From positions 78,490-86,864 of the forward strand of contig NVXA01000010.1 in assembly GCA_002746395.1 (NCBI GenBank): a stretch of 8,375 nucleotides of DNA, read 5' to 3'. Made by a program: the position numbers and the translations under genes. Source of the DNA: Paracoccaceae bacterium (GTDB lineage: Bacteria; Pseudomonadota; Alphaproteobacteria; Rhodobacterales; Rhodobacteraceae). Below the pieces are notes generated by a model. The model worked only from the letters and a program-made list of their open reading frames with translations, did not search any database and was not told the DNA's origin. Shown here piece after piece: positions 1 through 6,240 of the stretch (positions are counted from its first letter, which is position 1; every line of letters starts with the position of its first letter).

Positions 1-80
1 GAGAACACAACAGGGAAGCCATCAACCGGCCCCTCAACACTATAGTGGACTTTGATGCCGTTAATCGTTGCTATCTGCAT
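1..80 (-). CDS. Alpha/beta-hydrolase family protein, N-terminal fragment (cut by left edge)
   Basis: Only the first 26 codons are present, read leftward from an ATG at 80-78. The peptide begins MQIATINGIKVHYSVEGP and continues into DGFPVVF. This is the usual opening of alpha/beta-hydrolase fold enzymes: a first beta strand, an 'NG..VHY...G' stretch, then a hydrophobic strand leading to the oxyanion-hole region. The opening resembles 3-oxoadipate enol-lactonase (PcaD-like) proteins, but the catalytic Ser-Asp-His residues lie outside the window, so the substrate cannot be assigned. Upstream on the minus strand, GGAG lies 7 bases before the ATG and supports this start. It is divergent from the tRNA-Asn gene. 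Confidence 0.7.
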   Translation of the reverse strand, partial: MQIATINGIKVHYSVEGPVDGFPVVF

Positions 81-261
81 AAGAAGCCTCCGTTATGGGG
101 TGAAAATACACGAGCCTTGCACCATGTAAAACGATAATTATGCATTCATAAAAATAGAAAATTGATAATCCGTTAGAAAGCATATTTTCGCCCATTATTT
201 CACTTGCCGCCCCCAATCCGCTTTGCTATACGGCCCTCACCGACGCGCAAGCGTGGCCTGT
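81..261. other. Divergent intergenic region between hydrolase gene and tRNA-Asn
   Basis: No credible ORF is seen. About 120-200 is markedly AT-rich and could hold the leftward hydrolase promoter; a CATAAT-like hexamer occurs on the minus strand near 137-142, but no convincing -35 pairs with it. The right part holds the proposed tRNA promoter and a short hairpin, ACGC-GCAA-GCGT (243-254), with a GNRA-type loop in the tRNA leader. Confidence 0.5.
204..232 (+). promoter_or_regulatory. Putative sigma-70-type promoter for tRNA-Asn
   Basis: A -35-like TTGCCG at 204-209 is followed after 17 bases by a -10-like TATACG at 227-232. Each matches the consensus at four of six positions. Transcription would start near 239, about 23 bases before the mature tRNA, leaving a short leader for 5' processing. 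This is read by eye from spacing and position. Confidence 0.45.
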
Positions 262-336
262 TCCGGCGTAGCTCAGTGGTAGAGCAGTTGACTGTTAATC
301 AATTTGTCGTAGGTTCGACCCCTACCGCCGGAGCCA
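262..336 (+). tRNA. tRNA-Asn (anticodon GUU)
   Basis: A complete cloverleaf can be drawn. The acceptor stem TCCGGCG (262-268) pairs with CGCCGGA (326-332). The D stem is GCTC/GAGC (271-274 and 282-285). The anticodon stem GTTGA (287-291) pairs with TCAAT (299-303) with one G-U pair. The loop CTGTTAA carries anticodon GTT at 294-296, which reads AAC and AAU. The T stem is GTAGG/CCTAC with loop TTCGACC. The discriminator base is G333 and CCA is encoded at 334-336. A T-rich run (337-344) follows immediately. It reads rightward, divergent from the hydrolase gene. Confidence 0.97.
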
Positions 337-365
337 TTTATTTTCACCGCACATGATTTTGACAC

Positions 366-377
366 GCGAATATTCGC
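366..377. repeat. 12-bp perfect palindrome
   Basis: GCGAATATTCGC is a perfect inverted repeat between the tRNA 3' end and the proposed promoter of the IalB-family gene, about 25 bases upstream of its -35. No T-run follows directly, so it is a poor terminator candidate. A protein-binding site is possible but undemonstrated. Confidence 0.5.
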
Positions 378-402
378 CGATGTTTCCTGTGCAATAGTTG
401 AC

Positions 403-430
403 TTGCAACCGAGTTCCTGACACCTATAAT
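403..430 (+). promoter_or_regulatory. Putative promoter of the IalB-family gene
   Basis: A perfect TATAAT -10 lies at 425-430, preceded after 16 bases by TTGCAA (403-408). An overlapping TTGACT at 398-403 is a better hexamer but would leave a 21-base spacer. Transcription would start near 437, giving a leader of about 34 bases. The gene then has its own promoter rather than depending on read-through from the tRNA. Confidence 0.6.
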
Positions 431-470
431 TCAATAACAAATTCGAGCAACACAAGGAATAATTGGCCGT

Positions 471-1019
471 ATGCGTATTCTCAAACTAGCCGCCATCTTT
501 GCCCTCGCAGGGTTTTCCGCCCAAGCGCAAACCACCGAGAATTATCCCGTTGGCGGCGCCACGGTTACTGAAGAGCAACCTGCGGAAATCGTTCGCGAAA
601 CCCATGGTGATTGGGAGATTCGCTGCGCGACAGCAACCGAAACCTGCTTTTTGTATCAGCTTATGTTGAACGACGAAGGTACGCCCGTTGCAGAATTCAG
701 CATCGTTAAATTGCCCCTTGGCAGCGAAGCAGTTGCGGGTGCCACCATTGTTGCCCCGCTCGGCACTTTATTGACACGCGGCGTTGTCTTTGCTGTTGAT
801 GATGCCGAGGCCGTGCAATATCCCTTCAGCTGGTGTACGCGACCTGGGTGCTTCGCGCGTTTTGGTCTGACGGACCTTCTTGTTTCAAGCATGAAATCGG
901 GATCGAACGTGAATATCGCCCTCTATTCCATCGCAAATGCGCAGAAGGCTATTCCGGTTACTGCATCCTTGAACGGTTTCACAGCCGCGTTTGATGCATT
1001 GGAAAATCAAAGCCAATAA
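471..1019 (+). CDS. Invasion-associated locus B (IalB) family secreted protein
   Basis: A 182-residue exported protein. The N-terminus has a Sec signal peptide: basic MRILK, a hydrophobic stretch to about residue 16, and an AQA-type cleavage site near 19-20. The mature part carries IalB-family hallmarks: GDWEIRC at 46-52, C59 followed by a Y-Q pair, a hydrophobic VAPLG..L.RG segment at about 94-104, and WCTRPGCFARFGLTD at 121-135. Four cysteines (52, 59, 122, 127) could form two periplasmic disulfides. IalB was named from Bartonella erythrocyte invasion, but homologues are common in free-living alphaproteobacteria with no proven function, so a virulence role should not be assumed. AAGGA lies 12 bases before the ATG, a rather long spacing, but no better in-frame start is seen. 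It converges on the beta-ketoacyl synthase gene, stop to stop. Confidence 0.88.
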   Translation: MRILKLAAIFALAGFSAQAQTTENYPVGGATVTEEQPAEIVRETHGDWEIRCATATETCFLYQLMLNDEGTPVAEFSIVKLPLGSEAVAGATIVAPLGTLLTRGVVFAVDDAEAVQYPFSWCTRPGCFARFGLTDLLVSSMKSGSNVNIALYSIANAQKAIPVTASLNGFTAAFDALENQSQ

Positions 1020-1020
1020 A

Positions 1021-2229
1021 TTATATTGAACGCAGTGCCAGCACTGCGTTCAAACCACCAAAAGCAAACGCGTTGCTTAGTGCAACGGTAACTTTTACAT
1101 CGCGAGCGACGTTTGGCACAACATCCAGATCGCACGCAGGATCGGGTTTTTCATACCCGATTGTCGGGGCAATCACCCCGTCGCGCAAGGCCATTATACA
1201 GGCCAGTAATTCTACAGCACCCGTACCGCCAATCAGATGCCCGTGCATGGATTTAGTCGACGATATCATCAGTTTATCTGCATGCGCCCCGAAAACATCG
1301 CGCACCGCGGCACATTCGGTTTTGTCGTTCGCGGTCGTGCCGGTTCCGTGGGCGTTGATATACCCGACCTCATCTTCATTCAGGCCCGCATCCAACAATG
1401 CGCCTTTGATCGCTCGCGCAGCACCGTCCTTGTTGGGCATCACGATGTCGGTGGCGTCCGAAGTCATAGCAAAACCAATCACTTCAGCCAGAACTTCAGC
1501 GCCCCGCGCCTTGGCGTGTTCATACTCCTCAAAGACGAATATCGCTGCCCCCTCGCCCTGAACCATACCATTGCGGGTGGCAGAAAACGGGCGGCAGGCA
1601 TCCTTGGACATCACACGCAGGCCTTCCCATGCTTTAATTCCGCCAAACACCAACATGCTTTCACTTCCGCCAGTCAGCATAACATCTGTCGCGCCAGACC
1701 GGATCATATGGAACGCCTGCCCCATCGCGTGGTTCGAAGATGCACAGGCAGTGGCCACCGTGTAAGATGGTCCTTGTAAACTATAGGCCATAGAAACATG
1801 GCTGGCCGCCGCGTTATTCATCAGGCGTGGCACAACAAACGGATGCACCCGGTTTTTCCCGGCCTCGTAAACACTACGATAATTTTCGTCTTGCGTATGT
1901 AAACCGCCGCCAGCCGTGCCCAGAATAACGCCGGAACGCAACGACAACCGATCTGATATTCTTAGCCCGCTTTGCGTCATTGCCTCCTTCGCGGAGAGCA
2001 GCGCAAACTGTGTGAACCGATCATACAAAACCAGTTCTTGACGGCTGAAATGATCCGCCTCATCAAACCCGTGAATCTGCCCACCTATCTTGACGGATAG
2101 CCGGTCCATATCCTTAATCATCAAATCCGAGATGCCGAGCCGCCCCTCGCGCATACCTTCCATCGTGGTGGTTGCACTTTGGCCAAGTGAGCTGATGGCA
2201 CCTTGGCCAGTAATGACGACGCGTTTCAT
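1021..2229 (-). CDS. Beta-ketoacyl-ACP synthase, KAS II (FabF/NodE-like) family
   Basis: A 402-residue condensing enzyme expected to join an acyl group to malonyl-ACP with loss of CO2, extending a fatty acyl chain by two carbons in the cytoplasm. The thiolase-fold catalytic set is intact: Cys162 in ATACASS, His294 in NAHGTGT, and Lys326 and His331 in STKSMHGH. The length matches FabF-type enzymes. Two positions differ from the common FabF motifs: SMHGH replaces SMTGH, and FGGLN (390-394) replaces FGGTN. This suggests a specialised paralogue rather than the housekeeping FabF. It is the last gene of the leftward operon, starting 6 bases after the stop of the ACP gene with little Shine-Dalgarno sequence of its own, so translational coupling is likely. 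The ACP is its obvious partner. Its final codons form a terminator-like hairpin. The exact chain made cannot be told from the sequence. Confidence 0.92.
   Translation of the reverse strand: MKRVVITGQGAISSLGQSATTTMEGMREGRLGISDLMIKDMDRLSVKIGGQIHGFDEADHFSRQELVLYDRFTQFALLSAKEAMTQSGLRISDRLSLRSGVILGTAGGGLHTQDENYRSVYEAGKNRVHPFVVPRLMNNAAASHVSMAYSLQGPSYTVATACASSNHAMGQAFHMIRSGATDVMLTGGSESMLVFGGIKAWEGLRVMSKDACRPFSATRNGMVQGEGAAIFVFEEYEHAKARGAEVLAEVIGFAMTSDATDIVMPNKDGAARAIKGALLDAGLNEDEVGYINAHGTGTTANDKTECAAVRDVFGAHADKLMISSTKSMHGHLIGGTGAVELLACIMALRDGVIAPTIGYEKPDPACDLDVVPNVARDVKVTVALSNAFAFGGLNAVLALRSI
1026..1053 (-). terminator. Hairpin at the end of the four-gene operon, inside the synthase coding end
   Basis: A perfect 13-bp inverted repeat, TTGAACGCAGTGC / GCACTGCGTTCAA with a 2-base centre, lies within the last codons of the synthase gene. 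Read leftward, the hairpin is followed by TATAATTTATT, a U-rich tail broken by A residues that includes the stop codon. Read rightward it is followed by AAACC, a poor terminator tail, but the stem still lies 6 bases past the IalB stop and could protect that mRNA's 3' end. It most likely serves the leftward operon and possibly both strands. Confidence 0.65.
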
Positions 2230-2235
2230 GTGGAT

Positions 2236-2499
2236 TTAATCGCCAGCTGCTACGAGACCTTCAACGGCCTTGATCATAGCTTGCACATTTGAAATATCGA
2301 ACTGGCCATCCGCCGGGTCATTTGCGTTGAACGGCACTTGCACATCAAAGGTTTCTTCGATTGCGAACACGGCCTCGACCAAACCAAGGGAGTCGATCCC
2401 CAAATCTTCAAGCGTGGCTTCCAGCTTAACATCGGACACGTTCATAAGCGCTTGTTCAGCCAGTATTGCTACAACCCTATCCTGCACGCTTTGTGCCAT
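2236..2499 (-). CDS. Acyl carrier protein
   Basis: An 87-residue acidic helical protein with the phosphopantetheine attachment motif GIDSL; Ser37 is the expected site for the 4'-phosphopantetheine arm. Helix II continues as GLVEAVFAIEETF, typical of ACPs that dock on condensing enzymes and acyltransferases. After the conserved VP at 55-56, the loop before helix III (about 57-71, FNANDPADGQFDISN) is roughly six residues longer than my recollection of E. coli AcpP, suggesting a dedicated carrier rather than the main AcpP. AAGGGGA lies about 8 bases before the ATG. It sits 33 bases after lpxD and 6 bases before the KAS gene, so it probably carries acyl chains between the neighbouring synthase and LpxD. 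It lacks the insert pattern I would need to call it AcpXL. Confidence 0.9.
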   Translation of the reverse strand: MAQSVQDRVVAILAEQALMNVSDVKLEATLEDLGIDSLGLVEAVFAIEETFDVQVPFNANDPADGQFDISNVQAMIKAVEGLVAAGD

Positions 2500-2532
2500 C
2501 GGATGTTTCCCCTTATGAGATCAAGTCTTCGT

Positions 2533-3621
2533 TTACTTGGTCGTATTAAGTTTTGAAACCTGTTTTTCCAGATCGGCGAGCTTCCGCGCCATTCGCGGCA
2601 ATCGACGCAGAGCCTTGTAACTTTCAATGCTGGCGGTCATCGGCACGGCGGGATTACCCATCATCACACGGTTCGGTGGTACATTCGACAAAAGGGCGGC
2701 CTTGCCCGTAGCAATCGAGTTTGCCCCGACGATCACATGATCCATCACGCCAGCGTTTCCGCCCAGAATAACACGATCATGCAAAACCGCACTGCCTGCA
2801 ATTCCGGCCATACCGCACAGCAAACAATGCTTGCCGATTTTGACGTTATGTCCGACCTGTACGAGGTTATCTATTTTTGTCCCCGTCCCGATCACCGTAT
2901 TTGAAATCGTGCCGCGATCAATGGTGGTGTTCGCGCCAACCTCGACCCGATCTCCGATGATCACGGTTCCAAGTGAATTAATCCGCGCATATTCATCCGT
3001 GCCAGCAGTGATTTCTTGCGACATACTGCGCGCTTCTTCAATCGCTCCGGCCTCTGGCGTTACGAACGAGAATCCGTCACCGCCAATCACCGCGTTTGAC
3101 TGGCAGATGAAATCGTCGCCAATCGCAACACGCGCGCGGATACGCACGCCTTCAAAGATTAATGCATTCGCCCCGATGTGGGCGTTTTCGGCGATGCTCG
3201 TGTGGGATAAAATCCGTGCATTTGCACCGATCTTCACGCCCTTGCCAATAACAACGAACGGCCCGATAGACGGATTTTTACCGATAACGGCTGTTGGGTC
3301 AACAACCGCACTGGAATGGATGCCATTGGCGACTTCCGGTTCAACACCGAAAACCTTTGTGACCCCCGACAGCGCATATCGAGGACGTGGCACAAAGATC
3401 GCAGCCGTTAATCCCAGCGCCTGCCAATCCGCATCTTGCCACAAAATGGCAATGCTTGCATCGCTTTTCTGTAACGCCTCGGCATAGGATTGATCCATCG
3501 CCAAGGCGATAAGGCCAGCGGCTGCCGCACGCGGTTCGCAAGGGCCGGAGATCAGCTGATCAACATCCCCAACGGCCTTCGCCCCTAACGCACGCGCCAG
3601 TTCTGCTACGGTAATTTGCAT
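2533..3621 (-). CDS. lpxD: UDP-3-O-(3-hydroxyacyl)glucosamine N-acyltransferase LpxD
   Basis: A 362-residue trimeric left-handed beta-helix acyltransferase. It transfers a 3-hydroxyacyl chain from ACP to the 2-amino group of UDP-3-O-acyl-glucosamine, the third step of lipid A synthesis, in the cytoplasm. The N-terminal uridine-binding domain covers about 1-100, including VPRPRYALSGVTKVF at 77-91. Hexapeptide repeats run from about 105 to 310. IGGDGFSF (179-186) and ANTTIDRGT (230-238) are LpxD signatures. His258 in DNLVQVGHN matches the catalytic histidine (E. coli His239). The C-terminal helix at about 330-362 is charged and could be coiled coil. I chose ATG 3621-3619 over an in-frame ATG at 3657 because GGAG sits 5 bases upstream and MQITVAELA matches LpxD N-termini; the extra 12 residues look like leader. 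It lies 47 bases after the L,D-transpeptidase gene and before the ACP gene. Confidence 0.95.
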   Translation of the reverse strand: MQITVAELARALGAKAVGDVDQLISGPCEPRAAAAGLIALAMDQSYAEALQKSDASIAILWQDADWQALGLTAAIFVPRPRYALSGVTKVFGVEPEVANGIHSSAVVDPTAVIGKNPSIGPFVVIGKGVKIGANARILSHTSIAENAHIGANALIFEGVRIRARVAIGDDFICQSNAVIGGDGFSFVTPEAGAIEEARSMSQEITAGTDEYARINSLGTVIIGDRVEVGANTTIDRGTISNTVIGTGTKIDNLVQVGHNVKIGKHCLLCGMAGIAGSAVLHDRVILGGNAGVMDHVIVGANSIATGKAALLSNVPPNRVMMGNPAVPMTASIESYKALRRLPRMARKLADLEKQVSKLNTTK

Positions 3622-3668
3622 AACGTCTCCGCAAGGGTTAATCGCCAAACTGGCCACCTTACCCGCTT

Positions 3669-5327
3669 TTACCCCTGAAGTGCGGGCAATGTAACCCCGG
3701 CATTCGTCAGAGCATCAAAGACCATTGCATCGCGATTGTAGACATCGTGGCGGAATTGCGCCTCGCCAGCCTGATCGATCCAAACAGTACGGTAAACGAT
3801 GTGAACAGGAACAGGCTTCACCAAATTAATCTGGGTTTCTCGCCCCGTGTTTAATGCACGTTTGAAGGCAGCCTCAGGGTCGTCTTCTTGCAAGGACAAC
3901 AGCGTATAGGCAAATTCAAATGGGTTTTGCACACGCACACACCCGTGGCTGAATGCACGTGCATCCCGTGAAAACAAACTTTTGGACGGAGTGTCATGCA
4001 AGTAGATGTTAAAGCGGTTCGGGAACATAAACTTCACGCGCCCAAGTGCATTGCCACGCCCCGATTGCTGCTGAAGGAAAAACGGAAAATTGTTTTTGTC
4101 AAAATACGAAAAATCAATCATGGTAGGGTCCACAATTTGCCCGGAACCACTAACAGACATTCTTATATTTTCACGCGCCAAAATCGTCGGGTCAGCCCGG
4201 AGTTTCGGCAAGTATTCTTGTGATGCAATGCTGTAAGGTACGTTCCATTTAGGGTTTGCAATCATGTGGGTCATCGAGTCCGAGAACTCGGCTGTCTGGT
4301 TTTTGCCAGTTCCAACCACGACGCGGAAACTAAGTGTTGGCACGCCAAAGTCCATAACCGAAGCCGTGAAATCCGGAATGTTCACATAGATATGGCGATC
4401 GCCCAAATCATAGTTCATCCAGCGGATACGCTCCAGATTGACGATAACCTGTTTTAGGCGTCCGTCTGGCTGTGCGTTGATCGAAGACAGGGTTTGTGGA
4501 CCAACAAGACCATCGGCGTTAAGCCCGAAATCTGCTTGGAAAAGTTTTACAGCCTCAACCAATGCATCATCGTAAGTTCGCAAGCTTAGGTCATCCAGCG
4601 CATATCCACGTTGGTTAAGGCGCACGCGCAATACCGGAACGCGGTCATCTGTATTACCCGGGCGCAATGTGCGCCCTGTCGGTACAAGCGGCCCCCACCC
4701 TTCGGATGAAATCAACGCTTCCAGTTCTTTTTTCAAATCCATCAACTGCGCATATTCAGAGCTTGACGGGGCCAGCGTCTTATAGTGTGCAGCCATATCT
4801 TCAGCGCCAGCAACATCAGCCAAAACATCGGCGGTTTCAGGCACAAATCGGGTGGCGTTCATCTCTCTGTGGATCGATCGCGGGTCTAGAATGCCAGACG
4901 AAATTTCCTTGGCAAACTTCACATAAGTTTGCACGGCGGCAGCTTCTAGTGTGGCCAAATCCTCTGGTGTGTTCCCAGCCACCCAGAGCGCCTCAAGCTC
5001 AGGCAAGTTATAGCGCCCCAAGGCCATGCCGTGGTTTGGCGCTTGTTCAATAGCTGTGATCAACGCCAACATTGACGCGGAATTACCGTCGGCCCAAATT
5101 GGCTGGTTGTCGCGCGCGGCATAAAAGGTCGCGAAATCTGACATGCTTTTGCCACCATCCGCAAATATTTCTTGCAAGGTGTCCGAAAAGCGTTGCTCTG
5201 ATGTTAGCTCAACAACCGTTTCTGTGGCTGTTTCTTGTGCGACTGCGGGTGAGACTGCACCCAGCACGGAAATGGAAATCGCGGCGAAAATATTTTTAAA
5301 ACTAGAATAGTTGCTGAAATGATACAT
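3669..5327 (-). CDS. YcbB/LdtD-type murein L,D-transpeptidase
   Basis: A 552-residue periplasmic enzyme expected to form 3-3 (mDAP-mDAP) cross-links in peptidoglycan. The N-terminus has a signal peptide with a hydrophobic core at about 13-27 and AVA-Q cleavage near 30/31. Residues about 45-220 match the helical scaffold region of YcbB-type proteins (FYAARDNQPIW at 68-78). A peptidoglycan-binding-like domain follows at about 228-284 (RVRLNQRGY, KLFQADFGLNADGLVGPQTL). The YkuD catalytic domain runs from about 311 to 480, with His444 in YLHDTP and the nucleophile Cys463 in SHGCVR. All key residues are present. The start is well supported: AGAGG lies 5 bases before the ATG. It heads the leftward operon with lpxD, the ACP and the KAS genes, and is divergent from the MepK-like gene whose product would cut its cross-links. 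Confidence 0.95.
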   Translation of the reverse strand: MYHFSNYSSFKNIFAAISISVLGAVSPAVAQETATETVVELTSEQRFSDTLQEIFADGGKSMSDFATFYAARDNQPIWADGNSASMLALITAIEQAPNHGMALGRYNLPELEALWVAGNTPEDLATLEAAAVQTYVKFAKEISSGILDPRSIHREMNATRFVPETADVLADVAGAEDMAAHYKTLAPSSSEYAQLMDLKKELEALISSEGWGPLVPTGRTLRPGNTDDRVPVLRVRLNQRGYALDDLSLRTYDDALVEAVKLFQADFGLNADGLVGPQTLSSINAQPDGRLKQVIVNLERIRWMNYDLGDRHIYVNIPDFTASVMDFGVPTLSFRVVVGTGKNQTAEFSDSMTHMIANPKWNVPYSIASQEYLPKLRADPTILARENIRMSVSGSGQIVDPTMIDFSYFDKNNFPFFLQQQSGRGNALGRVKFMFPNRFNIYLHDTPSKSLFSRDARAFSHGCVRVQNPFEFAYTLLSLQEDDPEAAFKRALNTGRETQINLVKPVPVHIVYRTVWIDQAGEAQFRHDVYNRDAMVFDALTNAGVTLPALQG

Positions 5328-5349
5328 TGTTGCCTCTAAAACACTAAAA

Positions 5350-5379
5350 ACTATGGTTCGATGCTGCTTACACGGACAA
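5350..5379 (-). promoter_or_regulatory. Putative promoter of the L,D-transpeptidase-lpxD-acp-KAS operon
   Basis: On the minus strand TTGTCC (5379-5374) is followed after 18 bases by CATAGT (5355-5350). Each matches the sigma-70 consensus at four of six positions. Transcription would start near 5343, leaving a leader of about 15 bases that includes the AGAGG ribosome binding site. One copy of AAACTGCCAC lies one base upstream of the -35. Confidence 0.4.
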
Positions 5380-5380
5380 T

Positions 5381-5390
5381 GTGGCAGTTT
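5381..5390 (-). repeat. AAACTGCCAC element, leftward copy
   Basis: The minus strand reads AAACTGCCAC immediately upstream of the -35-like TTGTCC of the L,D-transpeptidase gene. An identical rightward copy lies at 5534-5543, 143 bases away. The position is that of an activator or UP-type site, but the binding factor is unknown. Confidence 0.5.
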
Positions 5391-5533
5391 CGAGGAAAAT
5401 CCCGATTTTTCGGCGAAATGTCGCCCATTGTGGGATAATGGTTACACAGAAGAAGAACAAACTAAGATCGCGGGAATGCTGTCATCAGTTTCGACAGAAA
5501 AGCGAAAGTTTGCTTGCCACAAAACATGGGGCA

Positions 5534-5543
5534 AAACTGCCAC
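5534..5543 (+). repeat. AAACTGCCAC element, rightward copy
   Basis: The plus strand reads AAACTGCCAC directly against the -35-like TTGGAC of the MepK-like gene. It is the exact inverted counterpart of the copy at 5381-5390. In both cases CCATA follows 22-24 bases after the box, so the two promoters share a common layout. Confidence 0.5.
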
Positions 5544-5573
5544 TTGGACTGTGAATCGTTTTGTGCCATAAAT
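5544..5573 (+). promoter_or_regulatory. Putative promoter of the MepK-like gene
   Basis: TTGGAC at 5544-5549 is followed after 17-18 bases by CATAAA/ATAAAT (5567-5573). The -35 is weak (three of six), so an activator acting at the adjacent AAACTGCCAC box would fit. The leader would be about 70 bases long. Confidence 0.35.
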
Positions 5574-5650
5574 GTAGGTAGTTATACAGTTAAGCAGTAA
5601 AAATATGGTCGAAAAACGATCAATGCGAAATTGAGACGAGGCAGTCTACT

Positions 5651-6220
5651 ATGAAATCTAATGATGTAATGACATCGCGGCGGCGACTTTTGGGTGCTTT
5701 TGCAGGTGTTGCAGTCGTTTCCGCGGCTCCGGTTTATGCTAATGCAGCCGGATTCTTGCGCAACGCAGGCGATGTGCGACGGATCAGCATGCGTAACCAG
5801 CGTACTGGCGAAACTATCGACACAATTTACTGGATTGAAGGCGAATACATCAATCCAGCGCTCAAGGAAATAAACTTCTTCATGCGCGATTGGCGCCGCG
5901 AAGAAGTTATCGAATATGATCGCCGTAACATCGATACTCTGGCCGCATCCCATCGCCTGATGGAAACAACCGAGCCTTATACGTTGCTGTCAGGGTATCG
6001 CAGCCCACAAACCAACGCCATGTTGCGCTCTAGAAGTCGAGGTGTTGCGTCTAATTCTTACCACATCAAGGGCATGGCCGCTGATGTGCGGTTGAAATCA
6101 CGCAGTGTTTCGCAGATGAGTGCGGCAGGTAAAGCCTGTAATTCGGGCGGCGTTGGCAAGTACAACGGCTCGAACTTTGTGCATATGGATAGCGGCCCCA
6201 TTCGTTCCTGGCGCGGTTAA
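5651..6220 (+). CDS. DUF882/YcbK (MepK-like) family M15 murein endopeptidase, Tat-exported
   Basis: A 189-residue exported metallopeptidase. The N-terminus carries a twin-arginine signal, SRRRLLGAF at 9-17, followed by a hydrophobic stretch and cleavage near AYANA at about 29-33. The catalytic part shows the M15/DUF882 zinc-site pattern: SGYRSPQTN at 114-122, His138 and Asp145 in HIKGMAAD, and His178 in FVHMDSG. In E. coli, MepK cuts 3-3 mDAP-mDAP cross-links, the products of YcbB-type transpeptidases. Here the gene is divergent from such a transpeptidase, which supports the same substrate. GAGG lies 9 bases before the chosen ATG. A second in-frame ATG at 5669 (MTSRRRLL) would also give a complete Tat signal, so the start could be six codons downstream. 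A strong terminator follows 20 bases after the stop. Confidence 0.92.
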   Translation: MKSNDVMTSRRRLLGAFAGVAVVSAAPVYANAAGFLRNAGDVRRISMRNQRTGETIDTIYWIEGEYINPALKEINFFMRDWRREEVIEYDRRNIDTLAASHRLMETTEPYTLLSGYRSPQTNAMLRSRSRGVASNSYHIKGMAADVRLKSRSVSQMSAAGKACNSGGVGKYNGSNFVHMDSGPIRSWRG

Positions 6221-6240
6221 AACCCATTAACTTAATTGAC

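Larger units (their letters stand above)
5328..5650. other. 323-bp divergent control region between L,D-transpeptidase and MepK-like genes
   Basis: No credible gene is seen; a 72-codon rightward reading frame (5353-5571) has no ribosome binding site and no recognisable protein features. The region holds two opposing promoter candidates, each next to a copy of AAACTGCCAC. It also holds small hairpins: CCGA/TCGG (5402-5413), GGCGA/TCGCC (5412-5425, loop AATG) and CCATT/AATGG (5425-5441). An 8-bp inverted repeat CACAAAAC/GTTTTGTG (5518-5525 and 5558-5565) straddles the rightward promoter candidate. Confidence 0.6.

Noticed and set aside
262..336. tRNA gene as an integration site for a mobile element
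   Set aside because: No integrase, no direct repeat of the tRNA 3' end and no cargo-like genes are visible in the window.
273..455. Leftward 60-codon reading frame across the tRNA
   Set aside because: It runs antisense through the tRNA-Asn gene, has no recognisable protein features, and overlaps the IalB promoter.
2831..3487. Rightward 218-codon reading frame opposite lpxD
   Set aside because: Long antisense frame produced by the codon pattern of lpxD; no ribosome binding site or domain is seen, while lpxD is clear on the other strand.
5435..5446. CtrA-like half site (GTAACCAT on the minus strand)
   Set aside because: It differs from the TTAACCAT-type half site and lacks a correctly spaced partner, so it is too weak to call.
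5353..5571. Rightward 72-codon reading frame in the divergent region
   Set aside because: No ribosome binding site lies before its ATG, the composition is not protein-like, and it overlaps both promoter candidates and the repeated boxes.
5582..5953. Leftward 123-codon reading frame opposite the MepK-like gene start
   Set aside because: It overlaps the well-supported Tat-exported peptidase antisense and shows no domain or motif.
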